Positions 52,097-61,757 of a stretch of 64,000 nucleotides of DNA are shown here, one piece after another. Origin of the DNA: Lachnospiraceae bacterium. GTDB taxonomy: Bacteria; Bacillota; Clostridia; Lachnospirales; Lachnospiraceae. The notes beneath the pieces were generated by a model. It made no database searches, was not told the DNA's origin, and worked only from the letters and a program-made list of their open reading frames with translations. The stretch spans positions 1-64,000 of the forward strand of contig JAGBEO010000010.1 in assembly GCA_017936885.1 (NCBI GenBank), in the 5' to 3' direction. Within the stretch, counting starts at the first letter, position 1. Every line of letters starts with the position of its first letter. The position numbers were made by a program, and so were the translations under genes.

Positions 52097-53314
52097 TTAG
52101 AAATTCACCTCGGTGTCATAATAACAGCACTTCAGCAGCTTCTCCATCTCTTCCTGGCTGGGCTGGCGCGGATTAGAGCCTGTGCAGGCGTCTAATAAAG
52201 CGTTTGCGGCAATCTCAGGAAGTCTCTCTAAGAATATCTCTTCCGGTACGAAGCCCTGCTTGGCCGGATAGCTGTCCAGACCATAGTTTTTGATGCAGTG
52301 CGGTATGTTCAGATCATCATTCATCTTTCTGAGGTAGGAAATCAGAAGATCAACCTTCTCCTCTAATGTATTTCCGCCTAATCCCATGAAATCAGCGATC
52401 TCGCCGTAGCGAACCTTGGCTGTCTCATCCTTGGCATTGAAAGCAATTACCTTCGGCAGATACATAGCGTTGGCGGCGCCATGGATAATATGTGCGCCCA
52501 GGTCTGCGAAAGCAGCACCGGTCTTATGAGCCATGGAATGAACAATACCAAGTAAGGCGTTGGAGAATGCCATACCAGCCAGACACTGTGCGTTGTGCAT
52601 GGAGTCTCTCTTGGCCATATCGCCGTTGTAGGAATCTACCAAATCATTCTGGATCATCTTGATCGCATGTAATGCAAGCGGATCAGTGAAGTCGCAGTTT
52701 GCGGTGGATACATATGCCTCAACCGCATGGGTCATAGCGTCCATACCGGTATGCGCAACCAGCTTCTGCGGCATTGTCTCTGCCAGATCAGGATCAACGA
52801 TAGCCACATCCGGTGTAATCTCAAAGTCTGCAATCGGATATTTAATACCCTTGTTATAATCTGTAATAATAGAGAAGGCTGTTACCTCAGTAGCAGTTCC
52901 GGAAGTAGAAGAGATCGCACAGAACTGCGCTTTCTTACGAAGCTTAGGAATACCGAATACCTTACACATATCTTCAAAGGTAATATTCGGATACTCATAC
53001 TTAATCCACATAGCCTTGGCAGCGTCAATCGGTGAGCCGCCGCCCATGGCAACGATCCAGTCCGGCTCAAATGCAAGCATTGCCTCAGCACCTTTCATAA
53101 CCGTTTCAACGGAAGGGTCCGGTTCAATACCCTCGAAAAGCTGTACCTCCATACCTGCTTCTTCCAGATAAGCCTTTGCACGGTCTAAGAATCCGAAACG
53201 CTTCATGGAGCCGCCGCCCACGCAGATCATAGCCTTCTTGCCTTCAAATGTTTTCAGTGCTTCCAAAGCACCTTTTCCGTGATAAAGATCACGAGGTAAA
53301 GTAAATCTTGCCAT
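52097..53314 (-). CDS. Iron-containing alcohol dehydrogenase
   Basis: NAD(P)-dependent alcohol/aldehyde dehydrogenase of the iron-dependent (ADH type III) family. 405 residues. Nucleotide-binding GGGSPIDAAKAMW (about 88-100), then metal-ligand helices with MTHAVEAYVST (Asp/His) and IVHSMAHKTGAAFADLGAHIIHGAANAMYLP (His ligands). Ends in a usual fermentative role: reducing acetaldehyde or butyraldehyde, or other aldehydes; specificity unclear. The ATG at 53314 follows TTGGAGGAAA; the longer frame start is dropped. Confidence 0.93.
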   Translation of the reverse strand: MARFTLPRDLYHGKGALEALKTFEGKKAMICVGGGSMKRFGFLDRAKAYLEEAGMEVQLFEGIEPDPSVETVMKGAEAMLAFEPDWIVAMGGGSPIDAAKAMWIKYEYPNITFEDMCKVFGIPKLRKKAQFCAISSTSGTATEVTAFSIITDYNKGIKYPIADFEITPDVAIVDPDLAETMPQKLVAHTGMDAMTHAVEAYVSTANCDFTDPLALHAIKMIQNDLVDSYNGDMAKRDSMHNAQCLAGMAFSNALLGIVHSMAHKTGAAFADLGAHIIHGAANAMYLPKVIAFNAKDETAKVRYGEIADFMGLGGNTLEEKVDLLISYLRKMNDDLNIPHCIKNYGLDSYPAKQGFVPEEIFLERLPEIAANALLDACTGSNPRQPSQEEMEKLLKCCYYDTEVNF

Positions 53315-53628
53315 ATTTCCTCCAATCTGTTGCTTCAGCAACCATTAAAATGCGGAGCGGTCTGTACGGTAATGCGATTATGCAGACGAAAGATGCTCCC
53401 TTAGTTAATATAATGAAGAAAAAGATTGTTAATTAAATAACAAACCTTGTATATATGATATCATATATTTATGAAAAAAGGAAGAGGATTATTAATATCT
53501 CTGAAAAAACAAAAACTGCAAAAGGCTTGCTATTTGAGGGAAAATACCGTAAACTGAAAATGTATAATATATTTGATTGAGAAACAACAATTTGTAAACA
53601 AGCAAGAGATAAATTAAGAGGATGAAGC
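53315..53628. other. Divergent spacer between alcohol dehydrogenase and Hpt gene
   Basis: 314 bp. TATAAT at 53563-53568 may serve the Hpt gene; TTAACA and TATTAA about 16 bp apart on the minus strand near 53400-53430 may serve the dehydrogenase. Nothing else visible. Confidence 0.35.
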
Positions 53629-53979
53629 ATGAGAGAGCAATTAGAAACGCTGAAAGTAAACTATGACGAAGTCATGGGACGCTTCCTGGGAAAAGAAGAT
53701 TTCTATCTGAGAATGCTGAAGAAATTTCTGGATGATAAGAATTTTGAAGGACTGGAACAGACGACGGCAGAGAAGAACTGGCCGGAGGCATTTAAGTATG
53801 CACATACGGTGAAGGGACTCTGCGGTAATCTTGGTCTGGATGGTATCTTAGAGTATGCGGTTCCGTTGACGGAGGAATTGCGCAATGAGCCTTATAATGA
53901 GCAGATGATTACGGATTATATGGCAGGTGCAGTGCAGGAATACCGGAAAGCGGTAGCTGTGATTGAAGCTTTAAAATGA
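53629..53979 (+). CDS. Orphan Hpt (histidine phosphotransfer) domain protein
   Basis: 116 residues, single Hpt four-helix bundle. Phospho-accepting His in YAHTVKGLCGNLGL (about residue 59, H-x-x-K-G pattern). Normally it relays phosphate between a hybrid kinase and a response regulator; no kinase or regulator is adjacent, so its partners are elsewhere. AAGAGGATG precedes the start. Single-gene unit with a terminator at 54032. Confidence 0.92.
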   Translation: MREQLETLKVNYDEVMGRFLGKEDFYLRMLKKFLDDKNFEGLEQTTAEKNWPEAFKYAHTVKGLCGNLGLDGILEYAVPLTEELRNEPYNEQMITDYMAGAVQEYRKAVAVIEALK

Positions 53980-54031
53980 CGGTGAAGAACTGCCGGCATA
54001 ATGGAATACAGGAAAATATTCGTTAAATTTT

Positions 54032-54063
54032 GAGCGCAGGCTGTAGAGTCTGCGCTCTTTACG
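54032..54063 (+). terminator. Intrinsic terminator after Hpt gene
   Basis: GAGCGCAG (54032-54039) and CTGCGCTC (54050-54057), an 8-bp stem followed by TTTACG. Confidence 0.7.
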
Positions 54064-54274
54064 TGATGGGCAATGTTCAGAGAATTTTAAGATTTCTTAC
54101 GTGTCCAATTTAAGATTTTTCATGTATAATTTTTAGCATAATACAGCAATGTTTTAATAAGATAGTAAGAATAATCGCTATATGCGGTTATATATGAGAT
54201 GAGTTTCGCAATTACCTGTTATATGAAATATAGAAGAGGATAGTTCCGGCGTAAACGCAGGGATGGAGGAAGAG

Positions 54275-55030
54275 ATGAGACAAAGGATTTTGATTATTCT
54301 GTGTATATTGGCGGCATTGTTTTGCTTCGGGTATTGTCTGATTGTGTTTATGATCAAGTCGGGCAGCCATTTCTATCTGGTGTGGGCGTTTGGCGGATTG
54401 TGTTTGATCGGGCTGGCGTGTATGATGCATTTCGGCTGGTGGAGCAGTCTGCCCCGGTTTCTTAAGTGCGGTATCAGTGTGCTTGTAATAGCCGGAATAC
54501 TGCTTTTCGTGATTGTGGAAGGCTGTATCTTAAGCCGGTATCATGAGAAAGGCCGGGAGAATCTGGATTATATTATTGTGCTGGGAGCGCAGATGAAACC
54601 GGCAGGTCCCAGCGCTGTGTTAAAATTCCGTCTGGACGAAGCATACGAATATCTGGTTCATAATGAGAATACCATCTGCATTGTGTCCGGCGGGCAGGGG
54701 AGCAACGAACCGTGCAGTGAGGCGGAAGGCATGTATCAGTATCTTGTGGATAAGGGAATTCCGGCTTCGCGTATCGTGATGGAGGATCAGTCTACCGACA
54801 CCTCTGAAAATATCGCTTACAGTGCCAAGCTGATTGGGGATTATGGTGTCAGTGTGGGCATTGTAACCAATAATTTTCATGTGTTTAGAGGAGTGCAGCT
54901 GGCACGGCATGAAGGATTTCAGGATGTCTGCGGTATTGCCGCGCGGTCCAATGTTTATTTCCAGTTAAATAATCTGGTGCGGGAGTTTTTCGGTGTCCTG
55001 AAAGATACTGTATGCGGGAATCTCTGGTAA
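54275..55030 (+). CDS. YdcF family (DUF218) membrane protein
   Basis: 251 residues. Two or three N-terminal TM segments (about 3-25, 33-53, 68-88), then an extracellular DUF218 domain: YIIVLGAQMKPAGPSAVLKFRLDEA, ICIVSGGQGSNEPCSEAEGMYQYLVDKGIPASRIVMEDQSTDTSENIAYS, and the late TNNFHVFRGVQLAR. The family includes SanA/ElyC-like proteins linked to envelope biogenesis; the biochemical activity is not settled. The start at 54275 has GGAGGAAGAG in front; ATG 54263 does not. Confidence 0.9.
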   Translation: MRQRILIILCILAALFCFGYCLIVFMIKSGSHFYLVWAFGGLCLIGLACMMHFGWWSSLPRFLKCGISVLVIAGILLFVIVEGCILSRYHEKGRENLDYIIVLGAQMKPAGPSAVLKFRLDEAYEYLVHNENTICIVSGGQGSNEPCSEAEGMYQYLVDKGIPASRIVMEDQSTDTSENIAYSAKLIGDYGVSVGIVTNNFHVFRGVQLARHEGFQDVCGIAARSNVYFQLNNLVREFFGVLKDTVCGNLW

Positions 55031-55169
55031 ATAATCCGGTCGGATGCACCGTTATGACTAATCGAAGAAAACGCAGGCTAACCCTTGGATTCGAAGGCGC
55101 ATTGTGGTATCATAGAATAGATTTACAAAGTGTATGTATTGAAAGAATGAAGATAAGAATTGGTATGAC

Positions 55170-56237
55170 ATGAAGATAATAAGTGAAACACGGACGAAAA
55201 AAAAGAATTGTGTGTCGGTACTGCTGCTTGCGGGTATGCTGCTGAGTGCCTGCGGTGCGAAAGAGGAGACCAGCAATACGGCACAGGGTATGGCAGCAGT
55301 GGAAGCCCTGGATTATGAGACGGCGCTGGAGCATTTCGCAGCAGCGGAAGAGAACGGTGAAGATGCGAGGTTACTCTACCGCGGAATCGGACTTGCCTAT
55401 ATGGGGATGACTGATTATGAGAATGCAATCCTGTATCTGGAAGCAGCCCTGCGGCTCAGTGACGGTAATGTGGAAGATATGGATTTTGATATGAATTACT
55501 ATCTGGCCACTGCCTACTATAAGAACGGTCAGCCGGCAGAAGCGGCCGCTGTATATGATGCTGTTCTGGCACTGCGTCCGAAAGAGAAGGATGCCTATTA
55601 TCTGAGAGGCTGTGTGAAGCTGTCCCAGAATGATTTCGAGGGGGCACAGGCGGATTTTGATGCCGCTATCGCACTGGACAAACAGAATTACGACCAAATG
55701 ATTCGGATTTATACGGTGTTAGAGGAATACGGATACAAGGATGCGGGACAGGTTTATCTGCAAAATGCCATGGCAGAGAATGAGAAGTCTATCTCCGATT
55801 ATGATATGGGACGGATTTGCTTCTATCTGGAAGATTATGAGAACGCCCGAAATTATCTGACAAAATTGAAAACTGAGACAGATTACGGCGCAGCATTGTA
55901 TCTGGGAAGAACCTATGAGGCGTTGGGAGATTATAACTACGCGTCCAGTATTTATGCGGGCTATACGGAGAATGACCAGAGCAAGGCAGAGATCTATAAT
56001 CAGTTGGGGCTGTGCCGGATGCAGATGGGAGAATATGAACTGGCGCTTTCCGCTTTTCAGGCGGCTATGAATATCGAAGATAACGGCATGATGCAGACGC
56101 TTAAGTTTAATGAGATCGTAAGCTACGAATATATGGGAGAATATAAGACTGCTGCAGCACTGATGAACAGTTATCTCAAAGCGTACCCGGATGATCAGAA
56201 AGCGAAGCGGGAATATGAATTTTTGCAGACCAGATAA
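55170..56237 (+). CDS. Lipoprotein with tetratricopeptide repeats
   Basis: 355 residues. Signal peptide with lipobox LLSACG (Cys about 28), then about eight TPR-like helix pairs (DYETALEHFAAAEENG, DYENAILYLEAALRL, AEAAAVYDAVLALRPKEKDAYYLRGCVKL, DFEGAQADFDAAIAL, YELALSAFQAAMNI). A surface-tethered protein-protein interaction scaffold. Partner unknown. Ribosome site weak. Confidence 0.9.
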   Translation: MKIISETRTKKKNCVSVLLLAGMLLSACGAKEETSNTAQGMAAVEALDYETALEHFAAAEENGEDARLLYRGIGLAYMGMTDYENAILYLEAALRLSDGNVEDMDFDMNYYLATAYYKNGQPAEAAAVYDAVLALRPKEKDAYYLRGCVKLSQNDFEGAQADFDAAIALDKQNYDQMIRIYTVLEEYGYKDAGQVYLQNAMAENEKSISDYDMGRICFYLEDYENARNYLTKLKTETDYGAALYLGRTYEALGDYNYASSIYAGYTENDQSKAEIYNQLGLCRMQMGEYELALSAFQAAMNIEDNGMMQTLKFNEIVSYEYMGEYKTAAALMNSYLKAYPDDQKAKREYEFLQTR

Positions 56238-56317
56238 GAATTGACATTCAAATAAGCCGATGGTACTATTTTAACAAAAGAAGCACATTCTGGAAAAGAG
56301 AAAGGTATGGTAGAAAT

Positions 56318-56722
56318 ATGAGAAATACTTTCTTGCGTGTAAAAGGTATTATTAAGAAAGATGACAAATATTTGTTGATTAAAAGATGGGTAGATGACCG
56401 TATTCCGGACCCTTTCGTGTGGGAATTTATTGACGCGGAAGTAAATCACGGAGAGGCGCCGGATGATACGGTGCTGCGTGCGATCAATGAACTGCTTTCC
56501 GTGAGCGGTAAGATCGAGAAGATTGAGTATACATGGTCCAGTATGCTGGGGGATACTCATTGTGTCGGTATCGCTTATATCTGTTCTATTGCGGAGGAAG
56601 ATGAAGCGAATATCGTACTGGCAGAAGAGTTTGGCGAATGGATCTGGGTGAGCAGGGAAGAGATTCCGCTGTACATTGAGAATCAATATGTACTGAAAGA
56701 TTTAGAGGGAAAGACGCTCTAA
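56318..56722 (+). CDS. Nudix-fold protein with degenerate Nudix box
   Basis: 134 residues with Nudix-like strands at the start (FLRVKGIIKKDDKYLLIKRW). The Nudix box should read Gx5Ex7REuxEExGu; here the equivalent is about NHGEAPDDTVLRAINELLSVSG, so the REuxEE acidic core is missing (AINELL). The protein may have lost pyrophosphohydrolase activity and act as a sensor. Ribosome site AAAGG about 12 bases upstream. Followed by a terminator. Confidence 0.72.
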   Translation: MRNTFLRVKGIIKKDDKYLLIKRWVDDRIPDPFVWEFIDAEVNHGEAPDDTVLRAINELLSVSGKIEKIEYTWSSMLGDTHCVGIAYICSIAEEDEANIVLAEEFGEWIWVSREEIPLYIENQYVLKDLEGKTL

Positions 56723-56739
56723 GTAATGCAGACTGTGAT

Positions 56740-56774
56740 AAGGCATTGCACCGTAAGGTGCAACGCCTTTTTTG
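56740..56774 (+). terminator. Intrinsic terminator before pyrF
   Basis: AAGGCATTGCACC (56740-56752) and GGTGCAACGCCTT (56757-56769) with one mismatch and a GTAA tetraloop, then a T-run. Confidence 0.85.
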
Positions 56775-56829
56775 CGGATATTTGTATGCGTGGAGCGTGT
56801 GAGAAGAAAAGAAAGGCAGGATAATTAAG

Positions 56830-57771
56830 ATGGTTAACAAATTAGTGGAAAACATCAAAAGAACAGGAGCACCTATTGTGGTCGGATTGGACCCGATGTT
56901 AAAGTATGTGCCGCAGCATATTCAGAAGAAAGCATTTGCGGAATACGGAGAGACATTGAAAGGTGCTGCGGAAGCAATCTGGCTTTATAATAAAGAGATT
57001 GTAGATGCGGTTTATGACTTGATTCCGGCAGTAAAGCCGCAGATCGCCATGTATGAGCAGTTTGGCATCGAGGGACTGATTGCGTTCCGTAAGACGGTTG
57101 CTTACTGTAAGGAAAAAGGCTTGGTAGTGATCGGCGATATCAAGCGAGGTGATATCGGTTCTACATCGGAAGCGTATGCGGTAGGTCATCTGGGCAAGGT
57201 ACAGGTAGGGGCCAATTCATACTATGGCTTCGATGAGGATTTCGTTACGGTCAATCCGTATCTTGGTTCCGACGGTGTGAATCCTTTTATTAAAGTATGT
57301 AAAGAAGAGAAAAAAGGCTTATTTATTCTGGTTAAAACCTCCAATCCAAGCAGCGGCGAGTTTCAGGACCGCATGGTGAAGTGTGATGACGGCACGGACA
57401 GACCTTTATATGAAGTGGTCGGTGAGAAAGTGGCACAGTGGGGAGCTGACTGTATGGGCGATTCCTACAGCTATATCGGTGCGGTAGTGGGCGCAACTTA
57501 TCCGGAGATGGGCAAGGTGCTCAGAAAAGTGATGCCGAAGTCTTTCATCCTCGTGCCGGGCTATGGCGCACAGGGCGGCAAAGGCGCAGATCTGGTACAT
57601 TTCTTCAATGAAGACGGACTGGGCGCGATCGTAAATTCTTCCAGAGGCATTATTGCCGCATACCAGCAGGAAAAATACGCAAAGTACGGCGAGGAGAACT
57701 TCGCAGAAGCCTCCAGGGCTGCTGTGCTGGAGATGAAAGAGGATATTGCGGCGGCGCTGGCGAACAGATAA
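56830..57771 (+). CDS. pyrF: Orotidine-5'-phosphate decarboxylase
   Basis: Last step of UMP synthesis. 313 residues, the longer (type 2) bacterial form. Catalytic DIKRGDIGSTSEAYA (Asp/Lys/Asp, about residues 102-116), VVGLDPMLKYVP at the N-terminus, and phosphate-binding LVPGYGAQGGKGADL and NSSRGIIAAY near the end. AAAGGCAGGA precedes the start. pyrE lies 2.5 kb downstream with a chemoreceptor in between; both have independent terminators. Confidence 0.96.
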   Translation: MVNKLVENIKRTGAPIVVGLDPMLKYVPQHIQKKAFAEYGETLKGAAEAIWLYNKEIVDAVYDLIPAVKPQIAMYEQFGIEGLIAFRKTVAYCKEKGLVVIGDIKRGDIGSTSEAYAVGHLGKVQVGANSYYGFDEDFVTVNPYLGSDGVNPFIKVCKEEKKGLFILVKTSNPSSGEFQDRMVKCDDGTDRPLYEVVGEKVAQWGADCMGDSYSYIGAVVGATYPEMGKVLRKVMPKSFILVPGYGAQGGKGADLVHFFNEDGLGAIVNSSRGIIAAYQQEKYAKYGEENFAEASRAAVLEMKEDIAAALANR

Positions 57772-57789
57772 GAACAGCAGTAATGGAAA

Positions 57790-57837
57790 GAAAAAGTCCA
57801 TGTGTTTGTAGCAATACAAATGCATGGACTTTTTGTT
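57790..57837 (+). terminator. Strong terminator after pyrF
   Basis: AAAAAGTCCATG (57791-57802) and CATGGACTTTTT (57823-57834), perfect 12-bp arms with an inner TTTGTA/TACAAA stem. The rest of the gap to 58080 has TATAAT at 57913-57918 without a good -35. Confidence 0.88.
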
Positions 57838-58080
57838 GTATAAATTTCGTTACGGTTGCAGTTTATATCAAATTTATTGTAGTAGGAATAGAAACGGGAA
57901 TGAAGTGTGAATTATAATCTGAATTTCGAACAATGCCGTGCGAAACAAGAGGAAAAGCTTGCTAAAGGTGGAGATAGAGGAGTATAATAAAATAATAAAT
58001 TAATGATACCGGAATAGCATTGGAATGGAGGCGGGAAAATTATGTTCTAGTGTCAGATAAATGGAAGGAGAACATGGGGA

Positions 58081-60135
58081 ATGGGAAAAGCAAAAAAGAG
58101 TAAACAAAAGGCAGGAGTCGATTCTGCGGCCAGGGGATCAATTAAGAAAAAGATGTTAGTGCGTACGATTACGCCTACAGTGGCCGGACTGGTAATTGCG
58201 GCTGTTTTAATTACAATTATTGCCGGTGCACAGATTCAGAGTCTGGAGAATGAGAACATTAAGAACAGCTCTCTCAATGCAGCCAATCAGATCAGCGAAT
58301 ATTTCACCAAGTATATGGAAGTAAGCAGGCAGTTGGGCGCCAACCAGGAATTAAAGGACATGTTTCAGGAGATCCAGCCCGGAGCGCAGATCGATCAGGC
58401 GAAGCAGTATACTTCCGTGATGAATACCATGATGAACATGCATAACACGGATGCGGAGAATATTCTGGTATGCTGGGCTGCCGATGTGGATTCCAGCCAG
58501 TGTATTGAGGACAGCGGTTATGTGAGTGCAATCGGAGAGTGGGATATTACCACAAGAAGCTGGTATAATCAGGTGCGTGAGGAAGGAACTACTATCGTGA
58601 CGGAGCCTTATGAGAACAGTTCCACCGGAGAAATGGTGGCAAGTATTGTGACTCCGGTATATGATGACTCCGGCAATATGACAGGTGTTGCGGCATTGGA
58701 TCTTTCTCTGGGAGCAGTAATAGACATGATGGAGGAGCAGAAGCTCGGCAATACCGGTTTCCTTCTCCTGCTGACAGAAGCAGGAACGATTATGTTTGCC
58801 GATGATGAGAGTCTGCTGCAGGCTTCTGTACAGAATATTGAGATTTCAGATGAAGTAAAACAAGGATTTTCTGGCGGAGAATACGGACACTATACGTATC
58901 GGTTTGGCGGCAATAAGAACTATGGATACATGCAGCCGGCCGGTGACAGTCAGTGGGTTGTACTGAGCGGTATGCCGAATCTGGAATACAATATGGATCT
59001 TTATAAAGTAATAGGCAGTACCTTACTTTTGTTTGCTATTATTATAGTTGTAATGTGCGTTATCATATCCCAGATCGCTATGGGAATTGTCCGTCCGATT
59101 CATCAACTGCATGATGTGGCGGACCGGATTGCCAAGGGCGAGCTGGATGTGGAGCTGAATATTGATTCCAACGATGAAATCGGTGCCGTGGCGGAGTCCA
59201 TAGACAAGACGGTAATTCGTTTGAAAGATTACATAAAATATATCGATGAAATCGCGGAGATTTTGGGCGAGATCGCCCATGGAAATCTGGTGTATACCCT
59301 GAAGCAGGATTATGCCGGAGAGTTCGGCAAGATCAAGGATGCTCTGGAAAATATCTCTTATACGCTGACGAAGACCATCCGCGGAATTGATTCTACTGCG
59401 GAGCAGGTAACAGGCGGCGCAGGGCAGATTGCACAGGCGGCCCAGTCCCTTGCGGAAGGCGCTACCAGTCAGGCGGCGGCTGTGGAAGAATTGTTTGCCA
59501 CGGTCACCGATATATCCGACATGGTACGTGACAATGCGGAATATGCCGCTAATGCGGCAAACAGCGCCGATGAAGTGAAGAAGAACATTGAATTCAGTAA
59601 TCAGGAAATGACCCAGTTGGTAAAGGCAATGGAAGAGATTAACGAATGCTCCAATGCCATCAGTGCAATCATTTCCAATATTGAAGAAATCGCAGATCAG
59701 ACCAATCTGCTTTCCCTGAATGCATCCATAGAGGCGGCACGTGCCGGTGAAATGGGTAAGGGCTTCGCAGTGGTTGCCAACGAGGTCGGAAACCTTGCAA
59801 AGGAGAGTGTTTCTGCGGTTCAGAAATCAACGGATTTGATTGAAAATTCCATTAATGCAGTAAAACGCGGCATGGATCTGGTGAATGCGGCAGCTGCTAA
59901 ACTGTCAGAATCTGTAGACGGTGTGGTAGGTCTTACGGATAAGATGAATGAGCTTTCAGAAGCGGCACACAGGCAGATGGAAAGTCTTAACGAGGTAGAG
60001 CAGGGAATTAATCAGATATCCGGAGTTGTAAGTGATAATTCTGCTATGGCACAGGAGAGTGCCGCATCCAGTGAGGAACTTTCTGCTCAGGCGACCTCCT
60101 TAAATGAAATGATAGGAATTTTCAGCATTGAGTAG
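58081..60135 (+). CDS. Methyl-accepting chemotaxis protein with double-Cache sensor
   Basis: 684 residues. Lysine-rich N-terminus, TM1 about residues 32-54, sensor about 55-310 with dCache features ([62 protein letters not shown]), TM2 about 315-339, HAMP, and the signalling domain with hairpin [20 protein letters not shown] near 537-556. dCache receptors commonly bind amino acids, and some bind purines or pyrimidine-like ligands. Sits between pyrF and pyrE; a terminator lies on each side. Confidence 0.95.
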   Translation: MGKAKKSKQKAGVDSAARGSIKKKMLVRTITPTVAGLVIAAVLITIIAGAQIQSLENENIKNSSLNAANQISEYFTKYMEVSRQLGANQELKDMFQEIQPGAQIDQAKQYTSVMNTMMNMHNTDAENILVCWAADVDSSQCIEDSGYVSAIGEWDITTRSWYNQVREEGTTIVTEPYENSSTGEMVASIVTPVYDDSGNMTGVAALDLSLGAVIDMMEEQKLGNTGFLLLLTEAGTIMFADDESLLQASVQNIEISDEVKQGFSGGEYGHYTYRFGGNKNYGYMQPAGDSQWVVLSGMPNLEYNMDLYKVIGSTLLLFAIIIVVMCVIISQIAMGIVRPIHQLHDVADRIAKGELDVELNIDSNDEIGAVAESIDKTVIRLKDYIKYIDEIAEILGEIAHGNLVYTLKQDYAGEFGKIKDALENISYTLTKTIRGIDSTAEQVTGGAGQIAQAAQSLAEGATSQAAAVEELFATVTDISDMVRDNAEYAANAANSADEVKKNIEFSNQEMTQLVKAMEEINECSNAISAIISNIEEIADQTNLLSLNASIEAARAGEMGKGFAVVANEVGNLAKESVSAVQKSTDLIENSINAVKRGMDLVNAAAAKLSESVDGVVGLTDKMNELSEAAHRQMESLNEVEQGINQISGVVSDNSAMAQESAASSEELSAQATSLNEMIGIFSIE

Positions 60136-60179
60136 AATAGTGTTTGACAGAAGAACAGAGATTTCTATTTAAGAAGAAG

Positions 60180-60215
60180 CAGCACTTGGGCCGATATGGT
60201 TTGGGTGCTGTTTTT
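60180..60215 (+). terminator. Terminator-like hairpin after chemoreceptor
   Basis: CAGCAC (60180-60185) and GTGCTG (60205-60210) with a 19-base loop, followed by TTTTTC. Confidence 0.6.
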
Positions 60216-60219
60216 CACG

Positions 60220-60248
60220 TTGAAAATCTGTCCCTTTTATGGTAGACT
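60220..60248 (+). promoter_or_regulatory. Promoter of pyrE
   Basis: TTGAAA (60220-60225) and TAGACT (60243-60248) with 17-bp spacing, just after the terminator; the leader is about 35 nt, too short for a PyrR attenuator. Confidence 0.55.
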
Positions 60249-60289
60249 ATGGAAAGGCTATAATGCTCAAAACATAGGAGGATGCGGCG

Positions 60290-60967
60290 ATGGAACAGTA
60301 TAAACAGGAATTTATTGAATTTATGGTGGACTCTCAGGTACTTAAGTTTGGTGATTTTACCTTGAAGAGCGGAAGGAAATCTCCTTTTTTCATGAATGCG
60401 GGTGCTTATGTGACAGGAGCACAGCTTCGTAAGCTTGGTGAATATTATGCCAAAGCGATTCATGATCATTACGGTCTTGATTTTGATGTATTATTCGGAC
60501 CCGCTTATAAGGGAATCCCTCTTACAGTGGCGACTACAATGGCAATCAGCGAACTTTACGGGAAAGAAATCAGATATTGTTCCAACCGAAAAGAAGTCAA
60601 GGATCATGGGGACACCGGAATCTTGCTTGGCAGTAAGCTGAAAGACGGCGATAAAGTAGTAATCATCGAAGATGTGACCACTTCGGGCAAATCCATAGAA
60701 GAGACGTTCCCTATTATCAAGGCGCAGGCAGACGTGGAAATCAAGGGCTTGATGGTGTCCTTAAACCGCATGGAGAGAGGGCTTACCAGTACCAAGAGTG
60801 CATTGGAGGAAATTAAGGAGAAATACGGATTTGATGCCAATGCGATTGTCAGCATGGAAGATGTGGTAACTTGTCTTTATAATAAGCCGTATCAGGGCAA
60901 TATTTATATAGATGATACCCTCAAGGCGGCAATTGATGCATATTATGAACAGTACGGTGTAAAATAA
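60290..60967 (+). CDS. pyrE: Orotate phosphoribosyltransferase
   Basis: Makes orotidine-5'-phosphate from orotate and PRPP, feeding PyrF. 225 residues. Type I PRTase motifs: FGPAYKGIPL, RKEVKDHGDTG and the PRPP-binding VVIIEDVTTSGKSIEE. AAGGAGGA-like site before ATG. Full length. Confidence 0.96.
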   Translation: MEQYKQEFIEFMVDSQVLKFGDFTLKSGRKSPFFMNAGAYVTGAQLRKLGEYYAKAIHDHYGLDFDVLFGPAYKGIPLTVATTMAISELYGKEIRYCSNRKEVKDHGDTGILLGSKLKDGDKVVIIEDVTTSGKSIEETFPIIKAQADVEIKGLMVSLNRMERGLTSTKSALEEIKEKYGFDANAIVSMEDVVTCLYNKPYQGNIYIDDTLKAAIDAYYEQYGVK

Positions 60968-61020
60968 ATATAGAAATGACAGAGGAAACCGTGGCGGCTT
61001 TGGAAAGGATGGATATCAGG

Positions 61021-61173
61021 ATGGAAGAAAAAACATATAAGACAATGGGCGGTGCCGGAGCAATGAATATTGCAGTCGGTGTTGTGTCACTGGTCGTTGG
61101 TGTGACAAGCGGTATTTTACTGATTATCGGCGGCGCAAAGCTTCTGGCAGGCAGAAGCAAGATTTTATTCTAA
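61021..61173 (+). CDS. Small single-TM protein
   Basis: 50 residues: MEEKTYKTMGGAGAMN, then a long Gly/Val/Ile TM (about 17-42) and a basic LLAGRSKILF tail. The start at 61021 is preferred (AAGGAT upstream) over ATG 60976 with no site. Immediately downstream of pyrE. No family known. Confidence 0.5.
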   Translation: MEEKTYKTMGGAGAMNIAVGVVSLVVGVTSGILLIIGGAKLLAGRSKILF

Positions 61174-61194
61174 TATGCGAAAGAGTAGAGAAGC

Positions 61195-61231
61195 AAATGG
61201 GTGTTTTCGGTGTGAGCGAAGATACCCATTT
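61195..61231. other. 15-bp hairpin without T-run
   Basis: AAATGGGTGTTTTCG (61195-61209) pairs along its full length with CGAAGATACCCATTT (61217-61231), with two G-T pairs and a 7-base loop. Not followed by T residues; may be a terminator variant or a structured spacer. Confidence 0.45.
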
Positions 61232-61311
61232 CAAAGTTTAACAGGCTGCAAAGGATTGTGTATGCATGACATCCCTAAAATTTGCAGGCAAAGCGGGAAT
61301 GGAAGGTTAGG

Positions 61312-61635
61312 ATGAGTAGGAAAAACAGTTATATTTTTACAAATAAAGAACACACTCAGAAAGGTATCATGTCTACGATTCTGGGGATTATTTCCCTTGC
61401 TACTCTGGCATATGCCGTTATCATGAGCTATAGGCAGGCGGGAGATATTCCCAGACAGTACGGGGCGGCTGCCATGCTTGTGATGTTCTTCGCTTTTGCG
61501 GGAATAGTGTTAGGCGTGCTTTCTAAGACAGAACGGGATAAGTATTATCTTTTCAGCTATCTTGGGATCGTGCTGAATGTGCTGGTGCTTGCGGCGATCA
61601 GCGTGATTTTGTATGCAGGGGCTTATGCGGTGTAG
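61312..61635 (+). CDS. DUF6142 family small membrane protein
   Basis: 107 residues with three TM segments (about 19-40, 51-72, 82-104) and the start MSRKNSYIFTNKEHTQKGIMSTILG, typical of a family I know as DUF6142 in Clostridia. Function unknown. Start 61312 follows GGAAGGTTAGG. Confidence 0.75.
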   Translation: MSRKNSYIFTNKEHTQKGIMSTILGIISLATLAYAVIMSYRQAGDIPRQYGAAAMLVMFFAFAGIVLGVLSKTERDKYYLFSYLGIVLNVLVLAAISVILYAGAYAV

Positions 61636-61757
61636 GCTGTTGATACTGTGTCTGTGAATGGCGGATCAGGGCGGCGTAACGGGTTAAATCTGTTTATGCA
61701 GAGGCTGGAAAAGAAGGGTTTTGTTCGAATCACAGTAAGAATGGAAGGAAAAGGAGT

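Noticed and set aside
60249..60289. PyrR-type attenuator before pyrE
   Set aside because: The leader is only about 35 nt, too short for antiterminator and terminator stems.
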